Part shown: piece after piece, positions 44,802 through 56,497 of the stretch | How the letters are laid out: the number at the start of each line of letters is the position of its first letter | How positions within the stretch are numbered: position 1 is the first letter of the stretch | NCBI GenBank assembly: GCA_036346275.1 | Contig: CM070730.1 | Coordinates: forward strand, 41,958,918 to 42,022,917 | DNA: 64,000 nucleotides | Reading direction: 5' to 3' | Source: Otatea glauca | Taxonomy: Eukaryota; Streptophyta; Magnoliopsida; Poales; Poaceae | Notes under the pieces: model-generated | What the model was told of the DNA's origin: nothing | The model's input: the letters and a program-made list of their open reading frames with translations, nothing else | Databases searched by the model: none | Translations under genes and position numbers: made by a program

Positions 44802-45642
44802 TGATGGTGATGCACCGTGACAGCTTTTACATATGGACACCGTTGGTCCGGCTAGAGTGCGATCGGCAGGAGGGAAGTGGTATGTTCTTGTCATCGTTGA
44901 TGATTTTTCTAGATACTCTTGGGTATTCTTCATGGCCTCGAAGGATGAGACTTTTCTCACTTCAGGGTTTGGTCAAGAGGTTGTCCATTGAGCTCCTGTG
45001 TGCATTACAAGCTATCGCAGTGATAATGGCACGGAGTTCAAGAATTCCTACTTTGAGAGTTTTGTGTAGAGTCCGGTTTAGAGCATCGGTTCTCTTCTCC
45101 CTACGCCTCACAGAATGGCGTAGTGGAAAGGAAGAACAGGACCACTGGTTGAGATGGCCAGACGATGCTAGATGAGTCTGAGACTCTAGGAAGTTTTGGG
45201 TGAGGCTATAGCTACCGCTTGCCATGTTTCTAATCGCGTATTTTGAGAGCACATTTGCATCGCACTTCTTATGAGTTGAGGTATGGGCGAAAGCCCGTGT
45301 GTCTCATTTTCGCGTTTTGGTTGCAAGTGTTTTATCTTGAAGTCCTGTAACCTAGATAAGTTTGAGTCTCGCTCTTCTGATGGTATCTTTCTAGGTTACT
45401 CGTCTTCTTCTCGTAGCTATAGGGTCTGGAGTGTTGATGCGCATAGGATTCTAGAGACCTGTGATGTGACCTTTGATGAGGCTAGCCCAGGAGCTAGATC
45501 TGATGTTTCAGGCTCTTCTTATCCCTCCGAGACCATCTTTGAAGAAGATGAGGATGATGGAAATGATGGTGTTCCACCGGATCCAGTCCCCTCTCCACCT
45601 GAGGTGCCTCCTGTTTCCATTTCTGCACCTCAGGGAGACTAG
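44802..45642 (+). pseudogene. Sirevirus integrase core and C-terminus (frameshifted)
   Basis: Pieces in different frames read VDDFSRYSWVFF near 44895-44935, SDNGTEFKN near 45018-45050 and QNGVVERKNRT near 45110-45140, covering the catalytic core. From 45283 a 119-residue frame carries FGCKCFILKSCNLDKFESRS and FLGYSSSSRSYRV, the C-terminal copia integrase motif, then an acidic, proline-rich linker toward RT. At least four small deletions separate the pieces. The enzyme would join cDNA to target DNA. Confidence 0.82.
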
Positions 45643-46704
45643 CCCTTGCCTTCCGACTCTCCTTCAGCGAGTGGCTCTGTTCCTACTTCTTTTGTTCAAG
45701 AGGTAGAAGCTACTTCTGTTGCTGGACCTCCCCGTCATATTCAGAGACGTCATCCTCCTGATCAAATGATTGGCGATTTGTTCGAGCGTGTCACACGCTC
45801 AAGAACGGGTCTGTCCTCCTTCTATCTTCACTCGCCTTCGTTGCCTCCTTTGAGCCGAAGGATGTTTCTCATGCATTATCCGATGAGTCGTGGATTAATG
45901 CTATGCATGAGGAACTTGAGAACTTTGAGAGGAACAAGGTATGGCAGCTTGTCGAGCCCCATCTGGTCATAATGTCATTGGGACCAAGTGGGTGTTCAAA
46001 AACAAGCAGAGTGAGGATGGGGTTGTCATTCGCAACAAGGCTAGGCTAGTTGCAGGGCTTTTCTCAAGTTGAGGGTCTTGACTTTGAGGAGACCTTTGCC
46101 CTGTAGCTAGGCTAGAGGCTATTAGGATCTGCTTGCATTTTCTCGCATCCCGGGCTTCAAGCTCTATCAAATGGATGTCAAGAGTGCATTCCTCAATGGC
46201 TATATTGAGGAAGAGGTTTATGTCAAGCAACCTCCAGGATTCGAGAACCCCAAGTTTCCGAGTCATGTATACAAGCTTTCCAAAGCTCTGTATGGACTCA
46301 AGCAGGCCCCCAGAGCATGGTATGAGAGGCTCAAGTCATATCTTCTCAGCCATGACTTTAAAATGGGCATAGTCGACAAAACTCTGTTCATCAGACACCA
46401 TGAGTCTCATTTTCTTCTTGTCCAGATTTATGTGGACGATATCATCTTTGGTGGCTCGTCTCATTCGCTTGTGTCTCAGTTTTCTGAGGTGATGAGCACA
46501 GAGTTTGAGATGAGTATGATGGGCGAGTTGAGCTACTTTCTTGGCTTCCAAATCAAGCAGACTCGGGAGGGTACTTTCTTGCATCAAGGCAAATATACCC
46601 GTGACCTCCTGAGACGCTTCGATATATCTGATGGGAAGCCGGTGATGACTCCTATGGCCACCATCGCTGTCCTCGAGCTCGATGAGGATGGCGAGCCTGC
46701 TTGA
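45643..46704 (+). pseudogene. Sirevirus reverse transcriptase
   Basis: The first motifs are frameshifted (45870-46170). From 46171 a 177-residue frame is clean: MDVKSAFLNGYIEEEVYVKQ, PPGF, LSKALYGLKQAPRAWYERL, the active site IYVDDIIFGG (YVDD at 46429-46440) and GELSYFLGFQIKQ. This is the standard copia RT. It ends at a premature stop in the connection to RNase H. With the upstream shifts no full enzyme can be made. Confidence 0.88.
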
Positions 46705-47378
46705 TCAAAAGGAGTTTTGAGCATGATCGGCTCCTCTTGTACCTCATCGCTTCGAGGCCGGACATACATTTTCTTTGTATGTCCGTGCGCTCGATTTCAA
46801 GCTTCTCCTCGCGCCTCTCACCGCCGAGCGGTCAAGCGCATCTTCAGTACCTTCGTGCTACCATCGATTATGGTATTTGGTACTCTTCTTCTTCTTGTCT
46901 ATCTCTTAGAGCCTTTTCCGATGCCGACTTTGTCGGGTCAGAGGATAGATAGGAAGAGCACCTCGGCACTTGCCAATTCATTGGCACTTCTCTTGTTTCT
47001 TGGTCATCTAGGAAGCGATGCAGGGTTGCATACCCACCACCGAGGCCGAGTATGTTGTTTGCAGCCGATTCTTTGTAGCTGTGCTCTGGATGAGATCGAC
47101 CTTACGGGACTATGGGTTAGAGATAGAGAGTGTGCCACTTTTACGTGACAACACTTCGCTATTTGCATTGCTAAAAACCATTGCAACATTCTCGGACCAA
47201 GCACATTGACATTAGATATCACTTCCTTAGAGACCATGTGGAGAAGGGAGATATCGCGCTTCAGTTTGTAGAGAGTGACCTCCAGTTAGCCGATATCTTC
47301 AACAAGCCTTTGGATAGCTCCAGGTTTATTTCCTTGAGGAGTGAGCTTGGAGTCGTGAGCCCATACGGCTTATCTTGA
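46705..47378 (+). pseudogene. Sirevirus RNase H
   Basis: Broken frames include SDADFVGSEDRKSTS (about 46915-46960), TEAEYVVCSR (about 47036-47065) and RTKHIDIRYHFLRDHVEKGD, then QLADIFNKPLD (about 47190-47320), ordered as in copia RNase H. It degrades RNA in RNA/DNA hybrids. The last frame stops at 47376-47378 (PYGLS), the natural end of pol. Confidence 0.85.
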
Positions 47379-49189
47379 GAGGGAGCTGGTTTGTATATTA
47401 TGTACTATATATTCTCTTCCAGCATTTCCTTTCTTCTTCTGGGTAACTTTGGGTTTGTTTTCTTGAGTTGAGTTCACTCACTTAGTCTTCTGGCATGCCT
47501 TGTATGGACATCTTATCTTGTGCTTTAGGTTGCTATCATGCGTGATTAGCTGTTCTCTCTTCTCTCTAGGTTGAGTTCCCTCACAGTCTTATAAGTCTAG
47601 CAGGTGTTGGGCCTCCTGGGTAGACAGGGTCTGTGTGCACTCCTTAGTTGGGATCTAGAGTCAGCTTCCCTATGTCAGAGTCTAAGCCGTAGTGAGTCTC
47701 TTCTATCTTTTCTACACTCAATAGCCACCCAGTTTGCAGTTTTCTCGACTTCTTCTCCTCATTTTTTTTCTCTGGTTGTTATTGAGTTCAATTGGGTTTT
47801 CTTTATGCCTAATCTTGATAATAACTCAACTTTAACCAGATTTGAGCTTAAAATTGATTCATATGTTGGGGGGGAGTTTTGGGAATCTGTTCATGCATTG
47901 CATTTAGACTGCATTTTCTGTTTTTTTTGAGCTTTGTCTATTATGCATTTGACTCAATCTTCGTGAAATACATCATGCTATATCTTTTGAAGAAAATCAC
48001 TAGCTTAGATATGTCCAAGTTCATTTATCAAGCTAAGGTTAATTAAAATCTGAAAAACTTAAAAGCTTTAAATGAAAACTTGATGAAACATGTTGCTTTT
48101 ACCTTCTAAGTTTCTTCAGAGGGGCTTTTACCATGAATTGTGAAATTTTGGATTTCTCTAGAGTCCCTATAGCAACTTGGGTGAAATTTGCTTGATCCAT
48201 ATTTGAGTCCTTCAGAATTGCTCATATGTGCTAAATTGAAAATTAAAAAAAAAATTGACTCTTTTAAGCAAAATTGATCTCAGCACTTTATATTCTCGAG
48301 ACTGCCTCCCATTGCATTTGGGATGAACTTGGAATATATTGTGTATGACCAAGATCATTTTCTTAAGAGTTATTCTTGAGATGATCGAAAATGGCTTGAG
48401 TCAATCAACAAAAAAAATGCAAATATCAAACACATAAGTGGGTAAAGAATGCAAATAATGTCAAACATTTGCACCCCGCTATGTTTTTCGAAGTCCTAAA
48501 GAAAATTTGCATAAATTGAAAAATGGGCTCGAAGGACCTTATATGCACTTCAAAATTCTTTAAAGTGTTGAGTAGGTTGAACTCTAGGTTTTCCATTTGA
48601 TCCTTGAGTGGTTTTGCTTCTAGTTTTGAAACTTTGCTAAGTTTTGCACTTGTCAAATCTTGCTAAAAAGATACATTTTCAAAACCTAGCTTATGAGCAA
48701 AATTTGTTATTTGCACTTGGACATGTCTTAGTTTGGTCATAATCTGAGATTGATAAGCTTGGTGTCATATCTTGTCATTATGATCATTTGGATAATCTTC
48801 AAAGCTCCCTTAGGTTGCATTTCATGCATACATAAAAAGGGAGAGATATTTTCATTTTGACGCCTATATTGCCAAAAGGGGGAGAAATCGTAGAAAAGGC
48901 ATCATTAAAATGTGAAAGCTAATTTGGTTCTTATGATCTTTGTAAAATTTTGCTAATTCTTTTGGATCATAATCACATAATTACATTTGGCGCTTATGAT
49001 TGGATTTTAGAGCCTTTTGTGGAAAACTTGCTCTTTGCTTGATTTAGCTATAAAATATGTCTTACCAACTTGGTCATGTTCTCAGTCTATTCTCTCTGGA
49101 CCATGTGTGTTTTTGCAATCAAATTGCTTTCTTCTTATCTTACTCAAACTCAAATTTATACCTTTTATAAGGTTTGTCAATATACTCAT
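47379..49189 (+). other. Sirevirus 3' untranslated region
   Basis: About 1.8 kb between the pol stop and LTR 2 with no frame longer than 108 residues. Some Sireviruses carry an envelope-like gene here, but I see no such gene and no convincing signal or membrane segment. It contains extra polypurine-like tracts at 48834-48847 and 48873-48887. Confidence 0.65.
48873..48887 (+). other. Upstream extra polypurine tract
   Basis: CCAAAAGGGGGAGAAAT, nearly identical to the tract that primes at LTR 2. A third, weaker copy (AAAAAGGGAGAGAT) is at 48834-48847. Repeated tracts are a known Sirevirus trait. Confidence 0.65.
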
Positions 49190-49201
49190 CAAGGGGGAGA
49201 T
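49190..49201 (+). other. Polypurine tract next to LTR 2
   Basis: CAAGGGGGAGAT immediately before TGAAGGACC. It marks the 3' end of the interior. Confidence 0.85.
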
Positions 49202-49290
49202 TGAAGGACCATGTGGAGGTTCATCCTTGCTTGTGATGAGTATTTGACTTTATATGATCTAGAATAGCTTAGATTTGAGTTTGTATTTAA

Positions 49291-49838
49291 ATGTGATCTT
49301 CATGTGTTGGCCGAACCAAATTTTTATGATCTTCATGTGTTGGCCGGACCAAATTTTTATGATCTTCATGTGTTGGCCGGACCAAATTTTTGTGATCTTC
49401 ATGTATGCCGGACCAAATTTTTATGATCTTCATGTGTATGACGGACCAAATTTTTATGATCTTCATATGTTGGCCGGACCAAATTTTTGTGATCTTCATG
49501 TGTATGCCGGACCAAATTTTTATGATCTTCATGTGTATGACGGACCAAATTTTTATGATCTTCATGTGTTGGCGGACCAAATTTTTGTGATCTTCATGTG
49601 TTGGCGGACCAAATTTTTTGATCTTCATGTGTTGGCCGGACCAAATTTTTGTGATCTTCATGTGTTGACCGGACCAAATTTCGATGGTTCTCATGTGTAC
49701 TACGGACCAAATCGCGATGGGTCTCATGTGTACTACGGACCAAATCGCGATGGGTCTCATGTGTACTACGGACCAAATCGCGATGGGTCTCATGTGTACT
49801 ACGGACCAAATCGCGATGGGTCTCACGTGTACTACGGA
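49291..49838. repeat. 33-bp tandem array in Sirevirus LTR 2
   Basis: About 17 units of 31-33 bp, same two variant classes in the same order as LTR 1. The first unit has CCGAACC instead of CCGGACC. Confidence 0.95.
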
Positions 49839-50704
49839 CCAATTTTCCAGTGTGCAGTAATATGCATTTTTTAGGGTCTTCCTGTACTCGAAAAATTATG
49901 TGTTCTACATGAAAGTTGTAGATAATTTTTTCATGTTGACAAGTTTTTCATTTGACAAGTTTTTCATTTGAGAAACATAAAAAATCATATAAAATCGGGA
50001 AGGTTAACAGAGATTCTCACGTGTACTACGGACCAATTTTTCAGCGTGCAGTAATATGCATTTTTGAGGGTCTTCCTGTACTCGAAAAATTATGTGTTCT
50101 ACATGAAAGTTGTAGATAATTTCGAAACACAACTTTTTCATGTTGACAAGATTTTCAGTAAAACAACATATAAAATCATAACAAATTGAGAAGATCCAGC
50201 TGTGTTGAAAACAGCTTGTCTGCATTGGGTAGAAATGCTTTGGTCCGTTTTTGGTCTTTTCTAACCCCAACTCGTGATCGAATTGTTGTGATGGGTTCAT
50301 GGTGGAACCAAGAAGGGATTTCTTGTCTTTGTGAATGTAGGACTTCATTTGGTGGTCATGGTGAGGCGAAGGGAGGCTGGAACTAGGCATGGGATGGCCG
50401 GAGGTTCAAGTTGGCCGGAAGTTCACCGGAAGATGGCCGGAGATGAAGTCGGTGCAGTTCCAAGAGACAAGAGATTAGTGGAGAAGCTAGCTTATCACTA
50501 CTTGGATCAAGGAGAGCTGTAGGGTTGCAGTTCTGGAAGATAAAGTAGTGGATAAAGTGTAGCTTGTCTGTCAGTGTACTAAGAAAGTACCGAGTGTAGT
50601 TGAGAGTTGTTGAGAGTGATGAGTGTAAGGATCAAATCCTGGCTCTTGGAAGTTGGCTTAGGATTGAAGCAAGACATCCAAGGGTGGGAATTGATCCTGT
50701 GTCA

Positions 50705-50714
50705 CTATAAATAG
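50705..50714 (+). promoter_or_regulatory. TATA box of Sirevirus LTR 2
   Basis: CTATAAATAG followed by GGTAGGGG. Since LTR 1 lost this part, only a transcript reading out of the 3' LTR is possible. Confidence 0.65.
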
Positions 50715-51533
50715 AGGGTAGGGGCAGCCTCCCCTCTTTGAAGGTTCTGAGGTTTTTGCTGCTCATTTGAGTTTTGCCCACTTTGTTGTGAGGCTTTGTA
50801 AACCTCCCTTCCAGAAATGAAATGTTCTTCATTTATGTTCTAGTTTCATTTCCTTTACGTATTTACATTACGCACTTAAATTCTGCTATCTAAATTCCGC
50901 ATTTACTTACTTGCAATTTACTTTACGTAGTTTGGATTTGCCTCATCTCCTTCTACATGCTATTGAATCTTTGTTGAAATTCATGGTTTATGAACTCTTC
51001 TCCTGATTCGATGCTTTCAATCATTTAGGCAATCCTTCTGTTCTTGTTGCAAGTTGTAATTCTGTGTGTTCTTGAAGTGTGTAAAACGTGTGATTTGCAG
51101 TTCTTTAGTCTTGATTTGCTTCTGGTTCTTGTTGCAAAGAATGAGAGATTGATTGGATGAATCTTCACTCAGAGCATATCCAAATTCTCTAGGCAACCCT
51201 GGTTCAAGTTCTGCAAAGAAACTGATCTTTTGTCCCTTCATGATGAATTCTTAATTGATCGAGTTTTGGTGTTTACTCTTGTGCTATCTTGCTTGTTGTG
51301 ACATGTGAGAAGGCATTCAAGTCTATTTTGATCATTAGAATCTCACGAGCAAGCCAAGATCACAGATTGGCTTTTGGAGTCGTGCTGTTTTCAGAACACT
51401 GCTTGTGTTTTTCTAGTCTCTGTTCTTTACAAGCAGTATTGAGTCTTTTGACTAGTATTTGTCCAAGAGGTGGGAAAATTTATTTTGGGACCATTCACCC
51501 CCCCTCTGGTCGCCATCTCGGTCTTTCACTATC

Positions 51534-51993
51534 CCTTATAAGCTCTTTAGCTTTCTAATTTTTCAGAGGTAACAAATCAAGTTCAATGCTTTTTCAAAAA
51601 AAATTTGCATGATTCTAGGGTACTACATATGATACCATAAAATTTTCAGAGCACGATCAAGCTTTTGAATTTTTATAAAATTCTGACACTGCTTATGTTC
51701 TTTTTGTATTTTGCAACTTTTATTTTCCAGAGGTACTAAATGCATTCAAAATCTCATGACACTTTTTGGAGGTGTTTTTCAGATGGTTTAGGATTTAAAT
51801 ACATTTTCTCCAGATTTCATATTTACATGAATTTGAAATCCAAAATATAGAATCCATAATTTGATCAATGAAAGGCATTTTCTTAAAAACCAGAAATCAT
51901 GACAAAATCATGAAATGATGAAAATTCAAATGAGGCAATGCTTCAAACTGAAATTTTTTAATTACATTTCTTTTGGAATTTCAGGTTGTTACA
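51534..51993 (-). repeat. Family-C LTR, right end
   Basis: Continues the LTR interrupted at 42834 and ends TTTCAGGTTGTTACA. A near-duplicate phrase (TATAAAATTCTGACA followed by CTGCT or TGCTA) occurs on both sides of the insertion (42810 and 51675), reflecting internal repetition. Confidence 0.5.
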
Positions 51994-52007
51994 AAAGTGA
52001 TTGTTCA

Positions 52008-52771
52008 TGTAACCGCCCAAATATTGCGCAAATTAAGATAACAAAGTTGCCAAATTATTTCCTGAGTTATTTGTGATTTTTCAAGATTTTTATATATTTT
52101 TACTGGATTTTGGAATTTAAATAAAATGCTTTTCAATAACGTAGTTATTTCTTCTAATTTTCAAACTTCAAATGTTAACGGTTCAAGGTATAAAAATATT
52201 TTATTTAAATCCTTGATGGTCTGAGGGATTAAACTGGTTCAAGATCTAAAAATATTTTATTTCCATCTTAGATGGTCTGAGGGACTTCTCTGAAAAATCT
52301 CAGGAATTTTGAAAGTATTTAGCCATTTACAATAAATCAAAAGTTAGATACTTTATTAAAGGCTTAACATTAATTAATGCAGAAAATATAAGGCTCTAAA
52401 AATTTTGAACATTTTACAGAGACATTAGTACCACCTTAGAAAGATCCTCAAAAATTTTAATAAAAATTGAAGCTCATTTAATAGCACCAGAAATTCCAGA
52501 ACTCAATAGCTACAAATTGAAACTTAAAAATAAAATCCAGTAATTTCAAAAATAGAAGGTACCTCAGTCGAAAATCGCTTTCTCTACACATGCATATTCC
52601 AGGAAAACACACTTTCCTTTCTCATCCATCTCTCTCTCCCACTCTTTTCTCCCTCTGTCATGCCAAGCCCACTCATGAACGTCTTCTCTGGCCAAGCCAA
52701 CCTGCCAGCCACCTTCCTCGCCCAGTTTGTGCACCACACCATGCCGCAATGTGTGGTGCCACGCCAAGGCA
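52008..52771 (+). repeat. Long-LTR fragment, plus orientation (5' end)
   Basis: Starts TGTAACCGCCCAAATATTGC, the plus-orientation start of a long LTR. It carries a 66-bp near-duplication around GATGGTCTGAGGGA (52213 and 52269). It is cut at 52771 by a minus-strand Sirevirus LTR. Confidence 0.5.
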
Positions 52772-53819
52772 TGTTGAAGGACCGAAATCGACGACTGGAG
52801 GGGGTTGAATAGGTGACAAATAAAATTTCCCCTCAAAAATCTCTTCTAGAACACTAATGCTACAGAGGAAACACTAGGTTCAAAAACACGCTAAATAGAA
52901 TGAATGGAGCAGGAATTTCAGCAACTCGGTTTATAAAAAATATCAAATTTGGCCGTCATGAAACCACAATAACTTTTTATCTACACATCAAAAGTTGATA
53001 AAATGTGAAATATAGCAAAATAAGGTCCTAAGGGTCATGATTCCAAAAGGAATTTCAAAATAAAGCACAAATGAGTGACCTATCTAGCTTAACATTCACG
53101 CTGCATAAAAACAGAGATTTCAGAAACTTTGACCATAAAGAAACCTCAATAACATTTGATCTATCCAACCAAACATGATGAAACTTGAACCATGGCTAAA
53201 AAATGACCTTAGGACTATGATTCCAGAAGGAATTGCAAGAATAAGCCGAAGGTCTCAATCTTTCATACAAATAGTTCAAGTTGCACCAAAAACAGCGATT
53301 TCAAATCAAGAACACGGTGTTGTAAGCATACCTTGGCTAGAATGAGTTCTAATGGATCTTGCTAGGTTGGACATGATTTAGATGAGTTCCTCAACCTCTT
53401 ACATGTCCTAGATCCAAGAGAACTACAACAAGTAGAATGAGGGGAAGCAAAACTCAAGATGCAAGAAAGAAGCAAGCAAAAATGCAAGACATAAAATAAA
53501 TTTAAGAATATAGATGAAGTTGAATCTTACATTGCTTAGAGAGCAATGGTTACAAATCCACACTTCTTGGTGGGCAAAGCTCAAAGGAGCATAAGAAAAC
53601 AAAAAATCTTTTCTAAGACTTTGCATGGAGGCATCCCTCCACCCTTGGATGACCTTGTTGGCCCTCAAGAAACCTCATCAAGGGTTGAGATTCACTCCCT
53701 CACTCATACATGGTTGAAGCAATCTCCACCCTTACATGATCTACTTGGCCCTCAAGAAACCACATGAAGGATTGAGATTCACTCTCTCACTCATACATGG
53801 GCTAACCGGCAACCCAACA
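52772..53819 (-). repeat. Sirevirus-type LTR, minus orientation
   Basis: TGTTGAAGGACCGAAATCG on the left is the complement of a Sirevirus LTR end (CCTCCAGTCG on the minus strand); the right edge is CCCAACA. Segments at 53540-53650 match the U3/R part of LTR 2 in reverse. The flanks AGGCA and ACATA do not match, so it is either half of a rearranged element or has lost one end. A roughly 110-bp duplication lies at 53630-53805. Confidence 0.6.
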
Positions 53820-54550
53820 ACATAACGAGTTTTAACTAGCGTCGACTGTTGAGAAAAAACTTCATCATTGGGATTGTCATTGGTTCGGCTTCCACTTCTG
53901 TTACAACTGTTGTTCCCACGAATCTGCACCATCTGCTTGATTGATTTATAGGGTTAGGGGAGAGGGAAATAGAATAGGGAAGAAGCAAGAATCCTAATGC
54001 AGGGGAGATAGATTTAACCCAACAACTTAAGCAATCAATATTAATAACTTGGTATGGTTGCTTACATTAGCCTAAAGGCCATGCAACACATATTGCACAC
54101 TCAGCAATTACAAAAAAAACAATTTAACCTAAGCACACTAAACTACCGCCTACATTGGCAACACTCCAATCTTAGCAGACGCGACTCCCACGCTCGAGTC
54201 TCAACCGGCTACTCGAAGCACTAGGTCTTCTATCTTCTGGAACACTTCACCGATCCACTCTTCCTTGAGCTTGACGATTCTTTTTTCATGATCTTCAGGG
54301 TAGCAACAAGCACTCAATACTTTCTCCTAAGGTGTGGAACTTCGCCATCTACTAGAGACAACATAGGTAAGAATTTTCAACTTATCAGTAGGGGAAAAGA
54401 AAGAAATTTCAGCAAAGGAAAAGATTAGAAGAATGAGATAAGTCAAGAACATAACATTCTTTCAAGTTAAATCTTTCCTTTAGAAAATAATTTTGAAAGT
54501 CCTATAGAGACGACCAAACTATCTAGGGCAAAGACCTGCAGTTAGTATGG
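53820..54550 (-). other. Interior fragment of a family-B element (leader region)
   Basis: Lies between a Sirevirus LTR and the PBS next to the family-B LTR. Low-complexity, no frame above 60 residues. By position it is the leader of the family-B element. Confidence 0.4.
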
Positions 54551-54561
54551 CTTTGATACCA
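54551..54561 (-). other. Primer-binding site of the family-B element
   Basis: The minus strand reads TGGTATCAAAG, one mismatch from the initiator-methionine tRNA primer site TGGTATCAGAG, 4 bp from the LTR edge at 54566. Confidence 0.7.
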
Positions 54562-55871
54562 CCTCTATCAGGACCCGAATATGCAAATCTGGACCCTTTA
54601 TATATACTGGACTAGCCCAGGATCACGCTAGTGAACACAGGCTCAACATAGATGAATATCACAATCATACACAAGGGAAACATAATAAAAGACATCATAT
54701 ATTAAGTATTAAACTGTTGAATGACCTTATGGTCAACTTAAATGACTATACCTCGCAAGGCTAAATAACAAAATAAACTACCGCGGAATGAAAACGTAGA
54801 TAACCCCAAGCTGACAAGGCTCGCCCCTAAACATTCATCTCTTCCCGGTACTCCTTCTCCAAGCTGATGTAGATTCCTTCTTAACTAGTGATTTAGTTGT
54901 TGGCAAGGGTGAGTACTTAAAGCACTCAACAAGTTGTGCACATAATGCAATTTTATCATAACTATATGCAAGGCTTATTCCAAAGGAAAAGGCTAACATG
55001 GCTATTTTGCAGTAAAGCAGCATTTATGAACAAGTATAATAAGTAGATTGTAAAGATAGTAAAACAAATAACAGTAGTAGTAATTTTTAGCATTTCCAAG
55101 TAAACATGGCATTAGCCCTAAGTCAAATTCCAAACTTCCATTAACATCCAACCTTCCCATCCAAGATTTTATTTTACAAAAGTCTAACTGTAGGCCCCCA
55201 TTTTTGATATTTAATACCAACAATGGGTTCCCTGTGCAAACTGTACTAATCCCATGATCAGTGGCTAGTACACACAGATTACAAATTGAGATCACATCCA
55301 TACACAATAATATTACGCATGTTAAGCGTCTGAGATTACATAATAGTATTACAAGCCATAAACTTGAAAGTAGCAGCGGAAACTTTATTTCTCTTGTGGT
55401 ATGCCCATTCACCCTCAGGCAACAGATAAGGTAAAGCCCTAGAAAAGATCGTCATCATAACCCCCGAATCCTGTATGGTCGTAATGATCATCGGAGTATT
55501 CGATATCATCACCTAAAAACAACATTGGTAGCAAGATTGAGTACATGGTGTACTCAGCAAGTCTCATAGTGTATCGCAAATGCAAATATAAATAAATGCA
55601 GGTCATAGCAATAGAATAGTTTCTACAGTTATTTTTGCATTGGCAAATTGACGCATAATCATATACTAGATTGCAATCGAAATTTGTAAAAGAGCATCTA
55701 TTGTAATAACAAGTATTGACAGCATAAATTAATCATCATAACACAGTCTACCTGACTGATTCAATCCATTCCCATGTCATCCCCTGACATGAAATATATT
55801 CCAAAAACACCATTTCCCCATCAAATCATTTTGGAAATATTAAAACTCTAACCATGTGAGGACTTTACCAA

Positions 55872-55995
55872 GTGCCTTTAACCGTAGGTGCGGCTAATTA
55901 ATTAGATTTACACTCTGCAGAGGTGTACAGCTTTACCAACAAGAAATGATCTGCCATTTTTGCCAAACCAGTTGACACTCTTCCTTTGGGGTGTC
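55872..55995. other. Structured LTR block, family-A copy 2
   Basis: GTGCCT (55872-55877) with AGGTGC (55886-55891, two G-T pairs); CTAATTAATTAG (55894-55905); CTCT/AGAG (55913-55922); GACAC (55974-55978) with GTGTC (55991-55995). Confidence 0.6.
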
Positions 55996-56413
55996 GGCAT
56001 GGTGATCATGACATAAACGTTACATTGTTTAGACCTAACTTTGCACCAGCCCGATGACGTTAAATCCTTGTTATGGAGAAGAAACATGACAGTGTATCCC
56101 TATCATTAGAAGTGGTAATACAAGCAATAATTCTCTGGGATATAAGTTTCTTTCCATACCAAGGCGTACACCGATATACCGATATGCATTTACTCACAAC
56201 AAAGTGTGGAAGCCCCTCATAAGCAAACCTAGAAAGGAATGCTCATACTATCTCCCGCCTACCAATGTACAAAGCCAGACCTAACCAATTTATAGGTTAA
56301 GACTGCCCCATCCCAGCATTTGTGGTTGCATGGAAATCATGGCTTGAAAACAACCCATAGCTTAGTCCTTAATCCGACACGGGCAATAATCTCCCCCTAC
56401 ACTACGTACAAGT

Positions 56414-56497
56414 CTTGCCCTTGCACAACCGGCTATTGCCAATAATTGCTCGCATCTTGCCCTTGCACAACCGGCTATTGCCAATAATTGCTCGCAT
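56414..56497. repeat. 42-bp perfect tandem duplication
   Basis: CTTGCCCTTGCACAACC through AATTGCTCGCAT occurs twice head to tail. It duplicates the 3' arm of the second structured block; copy 1 of family A has it once. Confidence 0.95.

Larger units (their letters stand above)
42835..51528 (+). mobile_element. Sirevirus-type Ty1/copia retrotransposon, 8.7 kb, defective
   Basis: Starts TGAAGGACCATG and ends ATCTCGGTCTTTCA, flanked by CTATC on both sides (42830-42834 and 51529-51533), a perfect 5-bp TSD. LTR 2 (49202-51528) is 2327 bp. LTR 1 keeps only its first 1.2 kb and joins directly to protease sequence, so PBS, gag and the LTR promoter are gone. The DSGCSRHMTG protease, copia order of integrase before RT, and repeated polypurine tracts place it in Sirevirus. 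Where both LTRs are present they are nearly identical, so the insertion is recent. Confidence 0.92.
49202..51528 (+). repeat. 3' LTR of the Sirevirus, complete, 2327 bp
   Basis: TGAAGGACC to CTTTCA, with the 33-bp tandem array (49291-49838), a TATA box CTATAAATAG at 50705-50714 and the terminal CATTCACCCCCCCTCTGG. It is followed by the CTATC TSD. Confidence 0.92.

Noticed and set aside
47379..49189. Envelope-like gene downstream of Sirevirus pol
   Set aside because: No frame above 108 residues and no convincing membrane or signal segment.
49275..49874. A 199-residue plus-strand frame and a 179-residue minus-strand frame over the same DNA
   Set aside because: Both run through the 33-bp tandem array; they are open because the unit is close to a multiple of three and lacks stops. 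The same applies to 42908-43348.
52772..53819. Minus-strand Sirevirus LTR as a clean solo LTR
   Set aside because: Flanking 5-mers AGGCA and ACATA do not match, so a simple insertion is not supported.
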